A stretch of 64,000 bases of DNA from JBOFIQ01 sp051654905 (GTDB taxonomy: Bacteria; Actinomycetota; Actinomycetes; Propionibacteriales; Propionibacteriaceae). This document shows, one piece after another, positions 27,422 to 36,678 of this stretch; positions within the stretch are counted from its first letter, which is position 1, and each line of letters opens with the position of its first letter. Where the stretch lies: the NCBI GenBank assembly GCA_051654905.1, contig JBOFYY010000158.1:1-64000 (forward strand), read 5' to 3'. The notes beneath the pieces were generated by a model that was not told the origin of the DNA, searched no databases, and saw only the letters and a list, made by a program, of their open reading frames with translations. Position numbers and translations under genes: made by a program.

Positions 27422-28937
27422 AATTAGGGGCCTCCACCATCATCGAGATGTCGTGCGGGTGTGATTCTTGTAAACCTGCAGACGTGATTCGGACAAAGCG
27501 GCCATGCTCACGCATCACGTCGATCGTGGCACCACCGAGATAAATCATCGACTGACGTAAGCCGCCGACAAGTTGATATGCGACCGCAGAAAGCGGGCCG
27601 CGGAAAGGAACTTTGCCTTCGATTCCTTCTGGAATGATCTTATCTTCACTAGTTACGCCAGATTGGAAATACCGATCTTTGGAGTAAGACATTTTTTTGC
27701 CGCGCGCAGCCATCGCGCCCAACGAGCCCATCCCTCGGTAAAGCTTAAACTGCTTACCGTTAATAAAAGTGAGCTCGCCAGGAGATTCTTCACAACCGGC
27801 TAGCAACGAGCCCAGCATCACCGTATCAGCGCCAGCTACCAGAGCTTTAGCAATATCTCCGGAATACCTCAACCCACCATCAGCAATCACGGGCACTCCA
27901 GCAGGACGACAAGCTCGCGACGCATTATAGACAGCAGTCAGTTGCGGGACTCCCACTCCAGCTACTACTCGCGTAGTGCAGATAGCTCCCGGACCAACCC
28001 CTACCTTGACTGCATCAGCCCCAGCATCGACTAGAGCTTTCGCACCATCGTAGGTAGCGATATTGCCGGCAATAATATCGACGCCAGCCGCGTTGGGTTC
28101 CTTCTTCAAGCGTGCGATCATCTCACACACAACTTGGGAATGCCCGAAAGCAGAATCAACGATAAGGACGTCTACGCCTTCATCGACGAGCGCCATAGCT
28201 CGCTCCCAGCTATCACCCAAGGGGCCGACAGCTGCCCCTACTCGTAGTCTGCCTTGATCATCTTTACAGGCATTGGGGTACTTATCAGATTTAACAAAGT
28301 CTTTGAGGGTATATAAACCACGCAACTTGCCGTCAGCATCAACTAATGGCAATTTTTCGATCTTATGTTTTGCCAGTAACCCCATCGCTTCTTCACCGGA
28401 AATCCCAGGATGCCCGGTAACTAGCGGCATTCGCGTCATTATTTCGCCAACGCTTCGCTGCGGATTGTTTTCAAACCGTAGATCACGGTTCGTTACGATT
28501 CCCAGCAACCGCATATCTTTATCTACTACTGGAACTCCCGAGATCCGATAAAGACTGCATAGCTCATCAACCTCATCCAATGTCGCTTCTGGCGAGATAG
28601 TAATCGGCTCATCGACCATACCGGCTTCAGAACGCTTAACTCGATCAACTTGGGCAGCTTGATCTTCAATCGACAAGTTACGGTGCAAGATTCCGATGCC
28701 GCCCTCACGCGCCATCGCTACTGCCATTCGCGTTTCAGTAACCGTATCCATTGGAGCTGAAATCAGCGGAACATTGACTCGGATTCGTCGCGATAGTTGC
28801 GACGAGGTATCGATATCGCTAGGAACAACATCGCTCATCCAAGGCTGGAGCAGAACATCGTCGTAGGTCAATCCCATCTCTGCAAACGGGCCGGGAAGAC
28901 CTGTTGCGGAGTCAAAACTAGAAGCAAAGTCCTGCAC
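27411..28937 (-). CDS. guaB: IMP dehydrogenase
   Basis: Rate-limiting NAD-dependent oxidation of IMP to XMP. It has 508 residues, with a TIM barrel interrupted by a CBS pair (about 105-230: EPITISPEATLDEV, GIVTNRDLRF, LVDADGKLRGLYTLKD). The active-site loop is GVGPGAICTTR with the nucleophile Cys. IADGGLRYSGDIAKAL binds the phosphate, and the flap and C-terminus are intact (YLGGATIDVM). guaB3 follows with an 11-base overlap and guaA after that. It is the first gene of the cluster. Confidence 0.96.
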   Translation of the reverse strand: MQDFASSFDSATGLPGPFAEMGLTYDDVLLQPWMSDVVPSDIDTSSQLSRRIRVNVPLISAPMDTVTETRMAVAMAREGGIGILHRNLSIEDQAAQVDRVKRSEAGMVDEPITISPEATLDEVDELCSLYRISGVPVVDKDMRLLGIVTNRDLRFENNPQRSVGEIMTRMPLVTGHPGISGEEAMGLLAKHKIEKLPLVDADGKLRGLYTLKDFVKSDKYPNACKDDQGRLRVGAAVGPLGDSWERAMALVDEGVDVLIVDSAFGHSQVVCEMIARLKKEPNAAGVDIIAGNIATYDGAKALVDAGADAVKVGVGPGAICTTRVVAGVGVPQLTAVYNASRACRPAGVPVIADGGLRYSGDIAKALVAGADTVMLGSLLAGCEESPGELTFINGKQFKLYRGMGSLGAMAARGKKMSYSKDRYFQSGVTSEDKIIPEGIEGKVPFRGPLSAVAYQLVGGLRQSMIYLGGATIDVMREHGRFVRITSAGLQESHPHDISMMVEAPNYAG

Positions 28938-28990
28938 AGCGCACCTTTCACTCAGGGATATTTCTTAACTCTAGCGCTAAGCTAAGCTAT

Positions 28991-30406
28991 TCATGTTCGG
29001 GATGTAGCATTCTGCTTCCATAAGAAAACTGCAATAGCAGTGACAATAGCAACCGGTAGCGTCCATAAGAAAGCCATTAGCATTGGCCGCCCCATACCGC
29101 TAGCAAACCAGTTAGTCAGCAGCAACGACATCCCATATCCCGATAGCAAAGCAGTCTGTTTTTTAGACATCGGCAGCATAGCTATAAAAGCTAGTGCCGG
29201 AACGATATACCAAGCTTGTAGCCCAGGCCCTAACAACGTAAATGCCAAGAATCCCCAAGCTCCGATTGCCAGCGGATAATCTGGCAGCTTCAGCCACAAC
29301 CATGCCAGCACTACGACTAAAGCAACCCCAGAAATCCCAATGAGAATCGCATAAAACAGGTCCTTATTGAGACCCGGAATCATTTCTCCAAATATCAGCC
29401 GTATCAAACTAGCTGGAGATTGTGTGAGCGCTTTCGTCGGAGATCCGTTAGCACCGATCCAACCAAATCCCATTCCAGTTCCCACCGAAACTGCCACAAA
29501 GCTCGCTAAGGCTACTGCAATTGCCCCTACCGCAGCCATACAACGTCGGATGAAGGACAAACCAGGATAAGCCAAAAGTGCTACTAAAACTGCCGCCATA
29601 AGACCTGGCTGTTTTGCAGCCATCGCTAAACCTGCTACGAGAGATCCTGTCCAAAAACCATATTTGGTAGTTGCTAAGAGACAAGCTAGAACCACTAAAG
29701 CAATCATGGCGGCGTCGTTATGTCCCCCCCCCATAAGATGCACTACAACGATGGGGTTAAGAAGAATAAACCAGCGGATTCTTGCTGGGTCTTTCACAGT
29801 CCCAGCTATCCTCTTAGTTAACCGTGGTGTGGCTTCAGATAGCACTGCCAATGAACAAACTACCGGCAACCGCATCAATAAAACTGTTGCTACAACATGC
29901 CCGCGCCCCAGCACGACCATCAACCATTGAATAGCTAACGCTAATGGCGGATATACCGGGGTAGTTCCTCGCCAGAAATCGTCAACCAAATACGCGTAAG
30001 GGCTTACTGTTCCCATCGGAGTGTGATAGGGATCACCATGTCCAACTACCCAACCTTGGTCAAGATAGGCATAAACATCTCTACTGAGAACTGGTGGCGC
30101 AATTACAAAAGGAATAAACCAACAGATAGCAATAATTCTAGGATCAATTTGCTTGCCGTCATACGGGCGTACCAGCCCAAAAGCAACGCAAATCCCTAGT
30201 AACCCTACAATTTCCAGTACGTAACCGACAGGATGCCCCATAGCTGCTACTGTCCGCCACGGCTCTAACACTGCAAAGTTTGCCGGCATCCAATGAGAAG
30301 CCGTGTTACCTAGCGCTAGACACAATGTACTCGCTGTACCTAGCGTTAACCCAGCATATGAACGACGTAACGTCACAAAGATCTCCGACGATGAATAACC
30401 CTTCAA
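28991..30406 (-). CDS. mptB: Polyprenol-phosphomannose-dependent alpha-1,6-mannosyltransferase (MptB-like)
   Basis: A GT-C fold mannosyltransferase of 471 residues, predicted to extend the mannan core of lipomannan-like glycolipids outside the membrane with polyprenyl-phospho-mannose as donor. It has about 12 hydrophobic helices. LSRDVYAYLDQGWVVGHGDPY (about 110-130) holds the conserved acidic donor-site region; YPPLAL and GGGHNDAAM are further family motifs. It lies between guaB and groEL without an obvious operon partner. The exact acceptor is inferred from the family. Confidence 0.82.
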   Translation of the reverse strand: MKGYSSSEIFVTLRRSYAGLTLGTASTLCLALGNTASHWMPANFAVLEPWRTVAAMGHPVGYVLEIVGLLGICVAFGLVRPYDGKQIDPRIIAICWFIPFVIAPPVLSRDVYAYLDQGWVVGHGDPYHTPMGTVSPYAYLVDDFWRGTTPVYPPLALAIQWLMVVLGRGHVVATVLLMRLPVVCSLAVLSEATPRLTKRIAGTVKDPARIRWFILLNPIVVVHLMGGGHNDAAMIALVVLACLLATTKYGFWTGSLVAGLAMAAKQPGLMAAVLVALLAYPGLSFIRRCMAAVGAIAVALASFVAVSVGTGMGFGWIGANGSPTKALTQSPASLIRLIFGEMIPGLNKDLFYAILIGISGVALVVVLAWLWLKLPDYPLAIGAWGFLAFTLLGPGLQAWYIVPALAFIAMLPMSKKQTALLSGYGMSLLLTNWFASGMGRPMLMAFLWTLPVAIVTAIAVFLWKQNATSRT

Positions 30407-30486
30407 GTCATCATGCTTAAAGGCTGTTTTAGTTACTCTATCGCTTCAGTAGATATCCGACCAAGATAAAAGCTTTAGATAAAGCA

Positions 30487-30519
30487 GATGGGGAACCCTA
30501 CATCCTAGGGTCCCCCATC
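30487..30519 (-). terminator. Terminator after groEL
   Basis: A 13-bp stem with one mismatch (GATGGGGAACCCT at 30487-30499 with AGGGTCCCCCATC at 30507-30519) lies 17 bases past the groEL stop. It is followed on the minus strand by TGCTTTATC. Confidence 0.75.
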
Positions 30520-30535
30520 GTGCTAGCAATCAGTT

Positions 30536-32140
30536 TTAGTGCTGATGTCCAGCTTCAGCTTCCTCTTCGGCTGGCTTCTCCACAATCAAAGTCTCAGTGG
30601 TCAGCAGCAAAGCAGCAATAGATGCTGCATTAGCAAGTGCCGAACGCGTTACCTTAACTGGGTCGATTACGCCAGCGTCAAGCAGGTTGATGTATTCGCC
30701 CGTAGCGCCGTTGTAGCCAAAACCTGGCTCCATCTCAGCAACCTTAGAAACCACAACGTAGCCCGGAACGCCACCGTTTTCTGCAATCCAGCGCAATGGC
30801 TCGACTACAGACTTAGCGACGATATCAACACCGGCCTTCTCGTCTCCTTCTAGCCCAAGAGAGCCTTCCAGAACCTTAGCGGCATGGATGAGAGCAGAAC
30901 CGCCACCGGCGACAATACCCTCTTCGATGGCAGCGCGCGTAGCAGAAACAGCATCTTCGATGCGGTGCTTCTTCTCTTTGAGCTCAACCTCAGTTGCCGC
31001 ACCCACCTTGATGACGCATACGCCACCAGCAAGTTTGGCAATACGCTCTTGCAGCTTCTCCCGATCCCAATCGGAATCGGTGTTACCGGCCTCGGCACGT
31101 AGCTGTGCTACCCGAGCCTCTACTGCTGCACTGTCGCCAGCGCCATCAATGATGGTGGTGTTGTCTTTAGTTACGACGACCTTGGCAGCCCGACCTAGAG
31201 CATCTAGACCTACCTGATCAAGTTTCATACCAAAGTCAGAAGAAACTACCTGAGCTCCGGTAAGGATCGCCATATCTTCCAGCATCGCCTTGCGACGATC
31301 ACCAAAGGCCGGAGCCTTTAGAGCCACGGAAGTAAAGGTGCCGCGGATCTTATTAACAACTAGCGTTGATAGTGCTTCCCCATCAACATCTTCAGCAATA
31401 ATGACTAGCTGACCATTTGCCGCAATAACCTTTTCCAGCAACGGCAGTAGCTCATTCATCGAAGAGATCTTGCCCTGGTTCAGCAAGATGTAGGGGTTCT
31501 CAATGATTGCTTCCATACGGTCAGCATCGGTGACGAAGTATGGCGATAAGTAACCCTTATCGAACTGCATACCTTCGGTGAAATCTAGCTCCGTGTCGAA
31601 AGTATTAGCTTCGTCAACGGTGATGACACCATCTTTGCCAACTTTGTCGAAAGCATCAGCAATCAGTTTGCCGATTTCCTCATCACGCGAGGAGATAGTG
31701 GCAACATTTGCCATATCTTCGGTGGTGTTTACCGGAGTTGCCATCTCTTGAAGTTTTGCTTCAATAGCGGCAACAGCCTTCTCGATACCACGCTTTACAC
31801 CAACTGGATTGGATCCAGCAGCAACAACGCGCAATCCCTCATGTACGAGAGCCTGAGCAAGCACAGTTGCTGTTGTGGTGCCGTCACCGGCAACATCATT
31901 GGTCTTAGTAGCGACCTCTTTGGCTAGCTGGGCGCCAAGGTTCTCGTAGGGGTCTTCAAGTTCTACCTCACGAGCGACAGTCACGCCGTCGTTAGTGATG
32001 GTAGGAGCTCCCCACTTTTTATCGAGAACAACATAACGACCTTTGGGGCCGAGGGTCACCTTCACGGTGTTGGCGAGAATATCGACGCCACGCTCTAGAG
32101 AGCGACGCGCCTCCTCGTTGAACTGAAGGATTTTAGGCAT
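30536..32140 (-). CDS. groEL: 60-kDa chaperonin GroEL
   Basis: ATP-driven folding chamber subunit of 534 residues. Landmarks are VTLGPKGRYVVLDK, NDGVTVAREVELEDP, DVAGDGTTTATVLAQAL (ATP site), SSRDEEIGKL and the closing IDPVKVTRSALANAASIA. The tail ends in Glu/Ala and then GHQH, not the Gly-Gly-Met repeat. This recalls the His-rich tail of actinobacterial GroEL1, in miniature. It sits directly behind groES, as GroEL1 genes do. Whether a second groEL exists lies outside this window. It is controlled by the CIRCE pair upstream of groES. Confidence 0.96.
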   Translation of the reverse strand: MPKILQFNEEARRSLERGVDILANTVKVTLGPKGRYVVLDKKWGAPTITNDGVTVAREVELEDPYENLGAQLAKEVATKTNDVAGDGTTTATVLAQALVHEGLRVVAAGSNPVGVKRGIEKAVAAIEAKLQEMATPVNTTEDMANVATISSRDEEIGKLIADAFDKVGKDGVITVDEANTFDTELDFTEGMQFDKGYLSPYFVTDADRMEAIIENPYILLNQGKISSMNELLPLLEKVIAANGQLVIIAEDVDGEALSTLVVNKIRGTFTSVALKAPAFGDRRKAMLEDMAILTGAQVVSSDFGMKLDQVGLDALGRAAKVVVTKDNTTIIDGAGDSAAVEARVAQLRAEAGNTDSDWDREKLQERIAKLAGGVCVIKVGAATEVELKEKKHRIEDAVSATRAAIEEGIVAGGGSALIHAAKVLEGSLGLEGDEKAGVDIVAKSVVEPLRWIAENGGVPGYVVVSKVAEMEPGFGYNGATGEYINLLDAGVIDPVKVTRSALANAASIAALLLTTETLIVEKPAEEEAEAGHQH

Positions 32141-32151
32141 GTAAGTAGTCC

Positions 32152-32448
32152 TTACTTAGTAACAACAGCGAGGATGTCACGAGCGTTCAGAAGTAGGTAC
32201 TCCTGACCGTCGTACTTAACCTCAGTGCCGCCGTACTTGGAGAAGATAACAACATCTCCTTCAGCGACATCGAGCGGAATGCGCTTACCGTTGTCGTCGA
32301 CACGACCTGGTCCGGTAGCAACAACCTTGCCTTCCTGCGGCTTTTCCTTAGCGGTATCAGGGATCACAAGACCCGATGCGGTGGTCTGCTCAGCTTCGAG
32401 CGGGGCGACGAGGATACGGTCCTCGAGCGGCTTGATCGTGACGGCCAC
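32152..32448 (-). CDS. groES: 10-kDa co-chaperonin GroES
   Basis: Lid of the chaperonin, 98 residues. It begins VAVTIKPLEDRILV, has the mobile loop LEAEQTTASGLVIPDTAKEK, and ends YLLLNARDILAVV. GTG 32448 is chosen because AGGAG (32456-32460) lies 7 bases upstream and the resulting length is that of the family. An in-frame ATG at 32541 would place 31 foreign residues on the N-terminus and reach into the CIRCE operator. groEL follows after 11 bases. Confidence 0.96.
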   Translation of the reverse strand: MAVTIKPLEDRILVAPLEAEQTTASGLVIPDTAKEKPQEGKVVATGPGRVDDNGKRIPLDVAEGDVVIFSKYGGTEVKYDGQEYLLLNARDILAVVTK

Positions 32449-32528
32449 GTTCAAACTCCTTTTCCTAAAGGGATTATTTCTCAAAGTCCGGCTGCTGACG
32501 TCGTCGCGGGTGCCGCCGCATGCCGTAA

Positions 32529-32555
32529 TTGGCACCCTCATGGTGAGAGTGCTAA
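32529..32555 (-). promoter_or_regulatory. CIRCE operator, proximal (imperfect)
   Basis: On the minus strand TTAGCACTC, nine bases, then GGGTGCCAA. This matches the HrcA operator TTAGCACTC-N9-GAGTGCTAA with two changes in the second arm. It lies just downstream of the predicted groES promoter, where bound HrcA would block transcription. Confidence 0.88.
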
Positions 32556-32559
32556 GTCA

Positions 32560-32588
32560 AAACTACCGTGGCTTTGGCACTCGCTCAA
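32560..32588 (-). promoter_or_regulatory. groES promoter (sigma-A type)
   Basis: On the minus strand TTGAGC (32588-32583), a 17-base spacer, and TAGTTT (32565-32560). The -35 lies in the loop of the distal CIRCE and the start point would fall next to the proximal one. This is a prediction by eye. Confidence 0.6.
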
Positions 32589-32602
32589 CCCGAGTGCCAA
32601 AG
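32572..32602 (-). promoter_or_regulatory. CIRCE operator, distal (perfect arms)
   Basis: A perfect inverted repeat CTTTGGCACTC-N9-GAGTGCCAAAG. The inner 9+9+9 layout is that of the HrcA box, with T-to-C style changes that keep the symmetry. It overlaps the predicted -35 of the groES promoter. Confidence 0.9.
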
Positions 32603-32622
32603 TTTGTTAATAATTTTTCTTC

Positions 32623-33867
32623 CTAAGCAGCTTTATCAAAGGTGCTATCAGACCACTCGAAGGTACGAACTTCCCGTGAAAGTAGCGCTGCCGCCGCAAT
32701 AATCCCTAGTAGAATCGAGCAACCAAACATGGCTGGTCGTGGCCCAAGCCATGCCGCAGCTGGCCCAGCCAGCAATAAACCAATCGGCCCGAACATCATT
32801 GAGCCCATCGCATCGTAGGAACTCACTCGGCTCAATGATTCGGCTGGGATTGCTTGCTGCATCGCAGTGCTCCACAAGATATTGAAGAATGTTGTCGACA
32901 CTCCCATAAATACGCTCGTCGCTACTACGATCGGCAACGGTGCTGCTATTGCCAAAAGTAGGAACGGGATCCATACCGTCACCGCCGTCATAACTACCGG
33001 AACCAAAATTGGACGACGTGGTTTCCAGTGCAACGCAAGCATCACGCCGACAACTTCGCCGGCTGCTTCGGCAGCAAGGAAAATGCTCCAAGGTTTGGCG
33101 CCACCTAAGTACCTATCAGCAATCACTGGCCCCAAGACTGCATGAGCTGCGCTGAAACACAACAACAGAAATGCCCACTGCGCAACAATTACCCAAAGCC
33201 ATTCGCGAGAAATAAACTCCTGCCAGCCCTCATGCAGATCTTTCAGCATCGAGTTATTGCTACCGCCGCCTTCTCGTCCAGCTTTAAGGAAGATTGCTGA
33301 AATAGCTGCGATCGCAAACATCGATGCTGAGACTGCTAATGCCCAGCCGCCGCCTAATAGTGCAGTAACGAATCCGCCAGCAACCACACCAACCATGCGC
33401 GCGGTGCTGACTCCAAAAGCAAGGAGTGCGTTTCCTTGCTGCCGTTTATCTACCGGAACGATTTCTGGAATCAATCCCGACAAAGCCGGCCAGCCCATCG
33501 CGCCGCCAATACCAGAAAGGGTTGCCGCACAGCATAAAGCCACCGGCTGGTTATGTCCGGTTCCAATCAGCCAACCCAAGACACTGAAAGCAACGGTGGC
33601 AAGTAATTGCGAATAAATAAGAACTCGACGACGTGGGTACCGGTCAGCGATAACACCGCCAACTAGCAAAAACACTACTAGTGGAATCGCCTCAGCAGCC
33701 AACACCAAGCTCAGAAGCTTTTCGTCGCCACCAGGAAGTTTCAGTAATCCAAAAGCAAGGGCTACCGGCGCAAAAGCCATCCCCAAAGCGTTTAAGGTAC
33801 GGGAGGTAAATAACAACCCCATATCCGGACTTTGCAGTAGGGCTAGGTCACGACGAAAAGAACTCAC
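32623..33867 (-). CDS. MFS transporter
   Basis: A major facilitator superfamily protein of 414 residues with about 12 hydrophobic helices. DRYPRRRVLIYSQ in the loop between helices 2 and 3 is the classical motif A. The layout resembles the MFS_3/enterobactin-exporter-like branch, so export of a small molecule is likely. The substrate cannot be told. Its stop lies 20 bases from the distal CIRCE; it reads in the same direction as groES but is not part of its regulated transcript. Confidence 0.82.
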   Translation of the reverse strand: MSSFRRDLALLQSPDMGLLFTSRTLNALGMAFAPVALAFGLLKLPGGDEKLLSLVLAAEAIPLVVFLLVGGVIADRYPRRRVLIYSQLLATVAFSVLGWLIGTGHNQPVALCCAATLSGIGGAMGWPALSGLIPEIVPVDKRQQGNALLAFGVSTARMVGVVAGGFVTALLGGGWALAVSASMFAIAAISAIFLKAGREGGGSNNSMLKDLHEGWQEFISREWLWVIVAQWAFLLLCFSAAHAVLGPVIADRYLGGAKPWSIFLAAEAAGEVVGVMLALHWKPRRPILVPVVMTAVTVWIPFLLLAIAAPLPIVVATSVFMGVSTTFFNILWSTAMQQAIPAESLSRVSSYDAMGSMMFGPIGLLLAGPAAAWLGPRPAMFGCSILLGIIAAAALLSREVRTFEWSDSTFDKAA

Positions 33868-33983
33868 ACCTATGACCCTAACAAATAGCTATAGTTTAGT
33901 AACACTCATTTTGACGAAAACTACCCAGTTTTATCTGGAAATAACTTACTTTTACAGGTTCTAGCCAGTGTTATAACTCCTAG

Positions 33984-35117
33984 TCAAACCCGTTCGCAGA
34001 CCATAACGCGCACTCCTACCGAAGTAGGCGAAATAATAAAAGTTACTGATTTAGTTCCCCGCGGTTTAAGACTCTTACGCAGCTGAGCTGGATCAATATC
34101 GACAGCACGTTTCTTGATTTCCAGCGAACCAATATCATGCTCGCTCACCCAGTGTCGTAAGAGTTTTTCCTTGTACGGCAAAACTTCCTGCACCTTGAAC
34201 CACGTCACCCATGGCGTAGAAATTGGCACTGGCGCAGTCAAATATGCCACCTCTCGAGCTAACAGTGTGGCATTACATTCTCGAGCTAACCTAGGAACAC
34301 ATGCCGCCCGAATCGCAGCCCCGTCTGGCTCTCCCACATATGCCCCCACCGCGGTAACTTCTGGGGTGGGGCTATCGTCGCGAACAATACGAGCACCAAA
34401 CGGAAGTAGCGTTGCCGCCATCTCCGCTGGCTCAAGATCAGTCCATACCGAACATTCCACCACATCACCGCGATGACTAACCCATTCGGCAGCCATATCT
34501 TCTGGTAAATCTCGGTGAGCAATACCTGGTCCGACTTTGGCACAACCACCATGGGTTCGTAGCGTATCTAGCGTAAAATCCCAAGAAGGACTCAGTCCTG
34601 CTGTTGTCCAAATTCTTCCTCGCTGATCCCGCCGAGCCGGATCAAGGAAAACCTGAGCCTGCTCCGGGATCACAACATTCTGCACATCAGCACAAATTAC
34701 GCTACCGCGATCGGTCAGATTAGCTGCCGCAAATGCTGCTGTCTCACTATCTCGTTCCACCCCGGTTACTTGCAGACCTGCTTTAGCAAAGGCCAACGAA
34801 TCGGCACCAATACCGCACCCTAAATCCCAAACATCATGCCAGCCAGCAGTCCTATAACGTTCTGCACGCCAATGTGCTACCTCTTGCCGCGACGCTTGCT
34901 CTAACCCGTCACGGGTCAAAAATAGCGCGCTGGCTTGTTCTCCGAACTTAGCAATAGCGCGACGTCGGAGCGCCTCTTGAGTGAGAGCAGCCGCCGCTAA
35001 TTCTGCACCAAAATCTTTCCGCAATAGCGAAGCTGTTGCTAATGCTTCCAGATCTGTTGTGCCCGCAGCTGCTAGCAATGCTTGGCGTGCTTGCGGATGT
35101 TCCAAAATTACGTTCAC
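33984..35117 (-). CDS. Class I SAM-dependent methyltransferase
   Basis: A protein of 377 residues with a Rossmann methyltransferase core. VWDLGCGIGADSLAFAKAG (motif I) comes after an N-terminal helical region of about 90 residues. VTGVERD (acidic loop) and VFLDPARRDQRGR (motif IV with a DPAR core) follow. A C-terminal domain of about 120 residues of THUMP-like type is plausible. The target, perhaps an RNA, is unknown. GTG 35117 is preferred because it overlaps the Nudix stop as GTGA; a longer frame from 35231 would overlap the Nudix gene heavily. Confidence 0.78.
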   Translation of the reverse strand: MNVILEHPQARQALLAAAGTTDLEALATASLLRKDFGAELAAAALTQEALRRRAIAKFGEQASALFLTRDGLEQASRQEVAHWRAERYRTAGWHDVWDLGCGIGADSLAFAKAGLQVTGVERDSETAAFAAANLTDRGSVICADVQNVVIPEQAQVFLDPARRDQRGRIWTTAGLSPSWDFTLDTLRTHGGCAKVGPGIAHRDLPEDMAAEWVSHRGDVVECSVWTDLEPAEMAATLLPFGARIVRDDSPTPEVTAVGAYVGEPDGAAIRAACVPRLARECNATLLAREVAYLTAPVPISTPWVTWFKVQEVLPYKEKLLRHWVSEHDIGSLEIKKRAVDIDPAQLRKSLKPRGTKSVTFIISPTSVGVRVMVCERV

Positions 35118-35593
35118 AGGCGAGTCACGTTCCACCCAGCAGGTTCCCCGTTGCAGTACGGAAGATAGGCGTGGAATTGTCGCGGATCGTCGTCGAAAAC
35201 TAGCGGCAAGAAGTAGCGATCGCCTTCCCACATATCCCGATCCATCATCTCAGCTACCGGCACCCAGACCAGATCGCCTTCCTCATTGCGAGCCGGTGGT
35301 TTGCCAGCTGCTTCAATGATGAAAACAAAGCCGAAATGATCTGAGCCATCATGCCCAAAACCTGGCCACGATACAGTGCCTCGAAGCGTAGTACGAACCG
35401 CCACCATACCGGTTTCTTCTAGCAGCTCGCGTGCCATCGCTGCGGCAATGTCTTCGTCTCGTTCTACTTTGCCGCCCACGCCATTCCACTTACCAAGCTG
35501 TTCATCGTCGGAACGGGCATTGCGATGGCACAATAAAACTTTGTCATCTCTAAAGACATAGCCCAAGGTCGATAGAATCGGGGTATATGGCAT
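35114..35593 (-). CDS. Nudix hydrolase (MutT/8-oxo-dGTP diphosphatase-like)
   Basis: A protein of 159 residues with a complete Nudix box at residues 41-63: GKVERDE...REL.EETGM, matching GX5EX7REUXEEXGU. WNGVGGK just before it is seen in MutT-type enzymes. The closing WNVTRL is also of that type. The likely substrate is an oxidised or non-canonical NTP. The methyltransferase gene starts on its stop (4-base overlap); tsaD lies upstream, 38 bases away. Confidence 0.85.
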   Translation of the reverse strand: MPYTPILSTLGYVFRDDKVLLCHRNARSDDEQLGKWNGVGGKVERDEDIAAAMARELLEETGMVAVRTTLRGTVSWPGFGHDGSDHFGFVFIIEAAGKPPARNEEGDLVWVPVAEMMDRDMWEGDRYFLPLVFDDDPRQFHAYLPYCNGEPAGWNVTRL

Positions 35594-35631
35594 AGTTTCA
35601 GCCTACGGTACTCATTAGTGAAACAGCAGCC

Positions 35632-36678
35632 TTACTGCATCACAATATGGCTAATTGGCATACCTGAGTCCGGCTGAAAATCTAGGCTAGACGGTTTAAT
35701 TCCAGATTTAACAACTTGTACTCCCAATGCTGCAATCATCGCACCGTTATCTGTGCATAGCCCCGGGCGCGGACGACGTAGCTCCACTCCAATTTGAGCT
35801 AATCGCGCTTCCAGCAGCGTACGCAGTCGCGAGTTTGCAGCAACTCCCCCACCAATCAAGAAATGCTTCAGCCCTTCCTCGCGGCACAGATCTACCGCTT
35901 TAGCAGTTAATACGTCTGCTACTGCTTCTTGGAAAGAAGCCGCCACATCATTGATGTCGTACTCGCGGCCGTCTCGTTCAGCAGTTTCCACCCAGCGCGC
36001 AACCGAGGTTTTCAAACCAGAGAAAGAGTAGTCGTAGCGGTGTTTTGCCATATCTTTTTGAGCAGTTAATCCGCGCGGGAATCGAATTGCCTTACAGTCC
36101 CCTAATGCTGCTGCTTTATCAATGACTGGACCACCCGGATAAGGCAACCCCAAAAGTCGCGCCACTTTGTCGTAGGCTTCACCAGCAGCATCATCAATAG
36201 TTGAACCTACCTCGACGATATCTGTGGCAATGTCGCGCACTAGCAATAGTGACGTATGCCCGCCAGAAACTAATAAGGCACCACAAGGGGTAGGCAATGC
36301 GCCATGATCTAAGAGATCAACCGCTACGTGTCCGGCGAGATGGTTCACCCCATATAGTGGCTTTCTGGTCACCGAAGCTAACGCTTTAGCAGCAGAAATA
36401 CCGACCACTAAGGCACCCATAAGTCCTGGACCTGCGGTAACTGCAATACCGTCGAGTTCACTAAGATCAACCTGAGCGGTCGCTAAAGCTCGCTGCAAAG
36501 CTGGAACGATTGCTTCTAGATGCGCCCGCGAAGCAACTTCTGGCACCACGCCGCCGAAGCGCACATGTAGATCCACCGAACTAGCAACTTCATTAGCTAA
36601 TAATTCGTTGCCGCGAACAATACCTACACCGGTCTCATCACAGCTTGACTCGATACCGAGGATCAGTGGTTCACTCAT
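35632..36678 (-). CDS. tsaD: tRNA N6-adenosine threonylcarbamoyltransferase TsaD
   Basis: Transfers threonylcarbamoyl to A37 of ANN-decoding tRNAs. It has 348 residues, the normal length. LGIESSCDETGVGIV opens the ASKHA fold. NHLAGHVAVDL carries the two metal-ligand histidines, SGGHTSLL the nucleotide loop, and GGGVAANSRLR and CTDNGAMIAALG the C-terminal ligands. It overlaps rimI by 8 bases and is the last of four co-directional genes (tsaE, tsaB, rimI, tsaD). Confidence 0.97.
   Translation of the reverse strand: MSEPLILGIESSCDETGVGIVRGNELLANEVASSVDLHVRFGGVVPEVASRAHLEAIVPALQRALATAQVDLSELDGIAVTAGPGLMGALVVGISAAKALASVTRKPLYGVNHLAGHVAVDLLDHGALPTPCGALLVSGGHTSLLLVRDIATDIVEVGSTIDDAAGEAYDKVARLLGLPYPGGPVIDKAAALGDCKAIRFPRGLTAQKDMAKHRYDYSFSGLKTSVARWVETAERDGREYDINDVAASFQEAVADVLTAKAVDLCREEGLKHFLIGGGVAANSRLRTLLEARLAQIGVELRRPRPGLCTDNGAMIAALGVQVVKSGIKPSSLDFQPDSGMPISHIVMQ

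Noticed and set aside
32449..32541. Longer start for groES
   Set aside because: It would add 31 non-conserved residues and enter the CIRCE operator; GTG 32448 has an ideal ribosome binding site.
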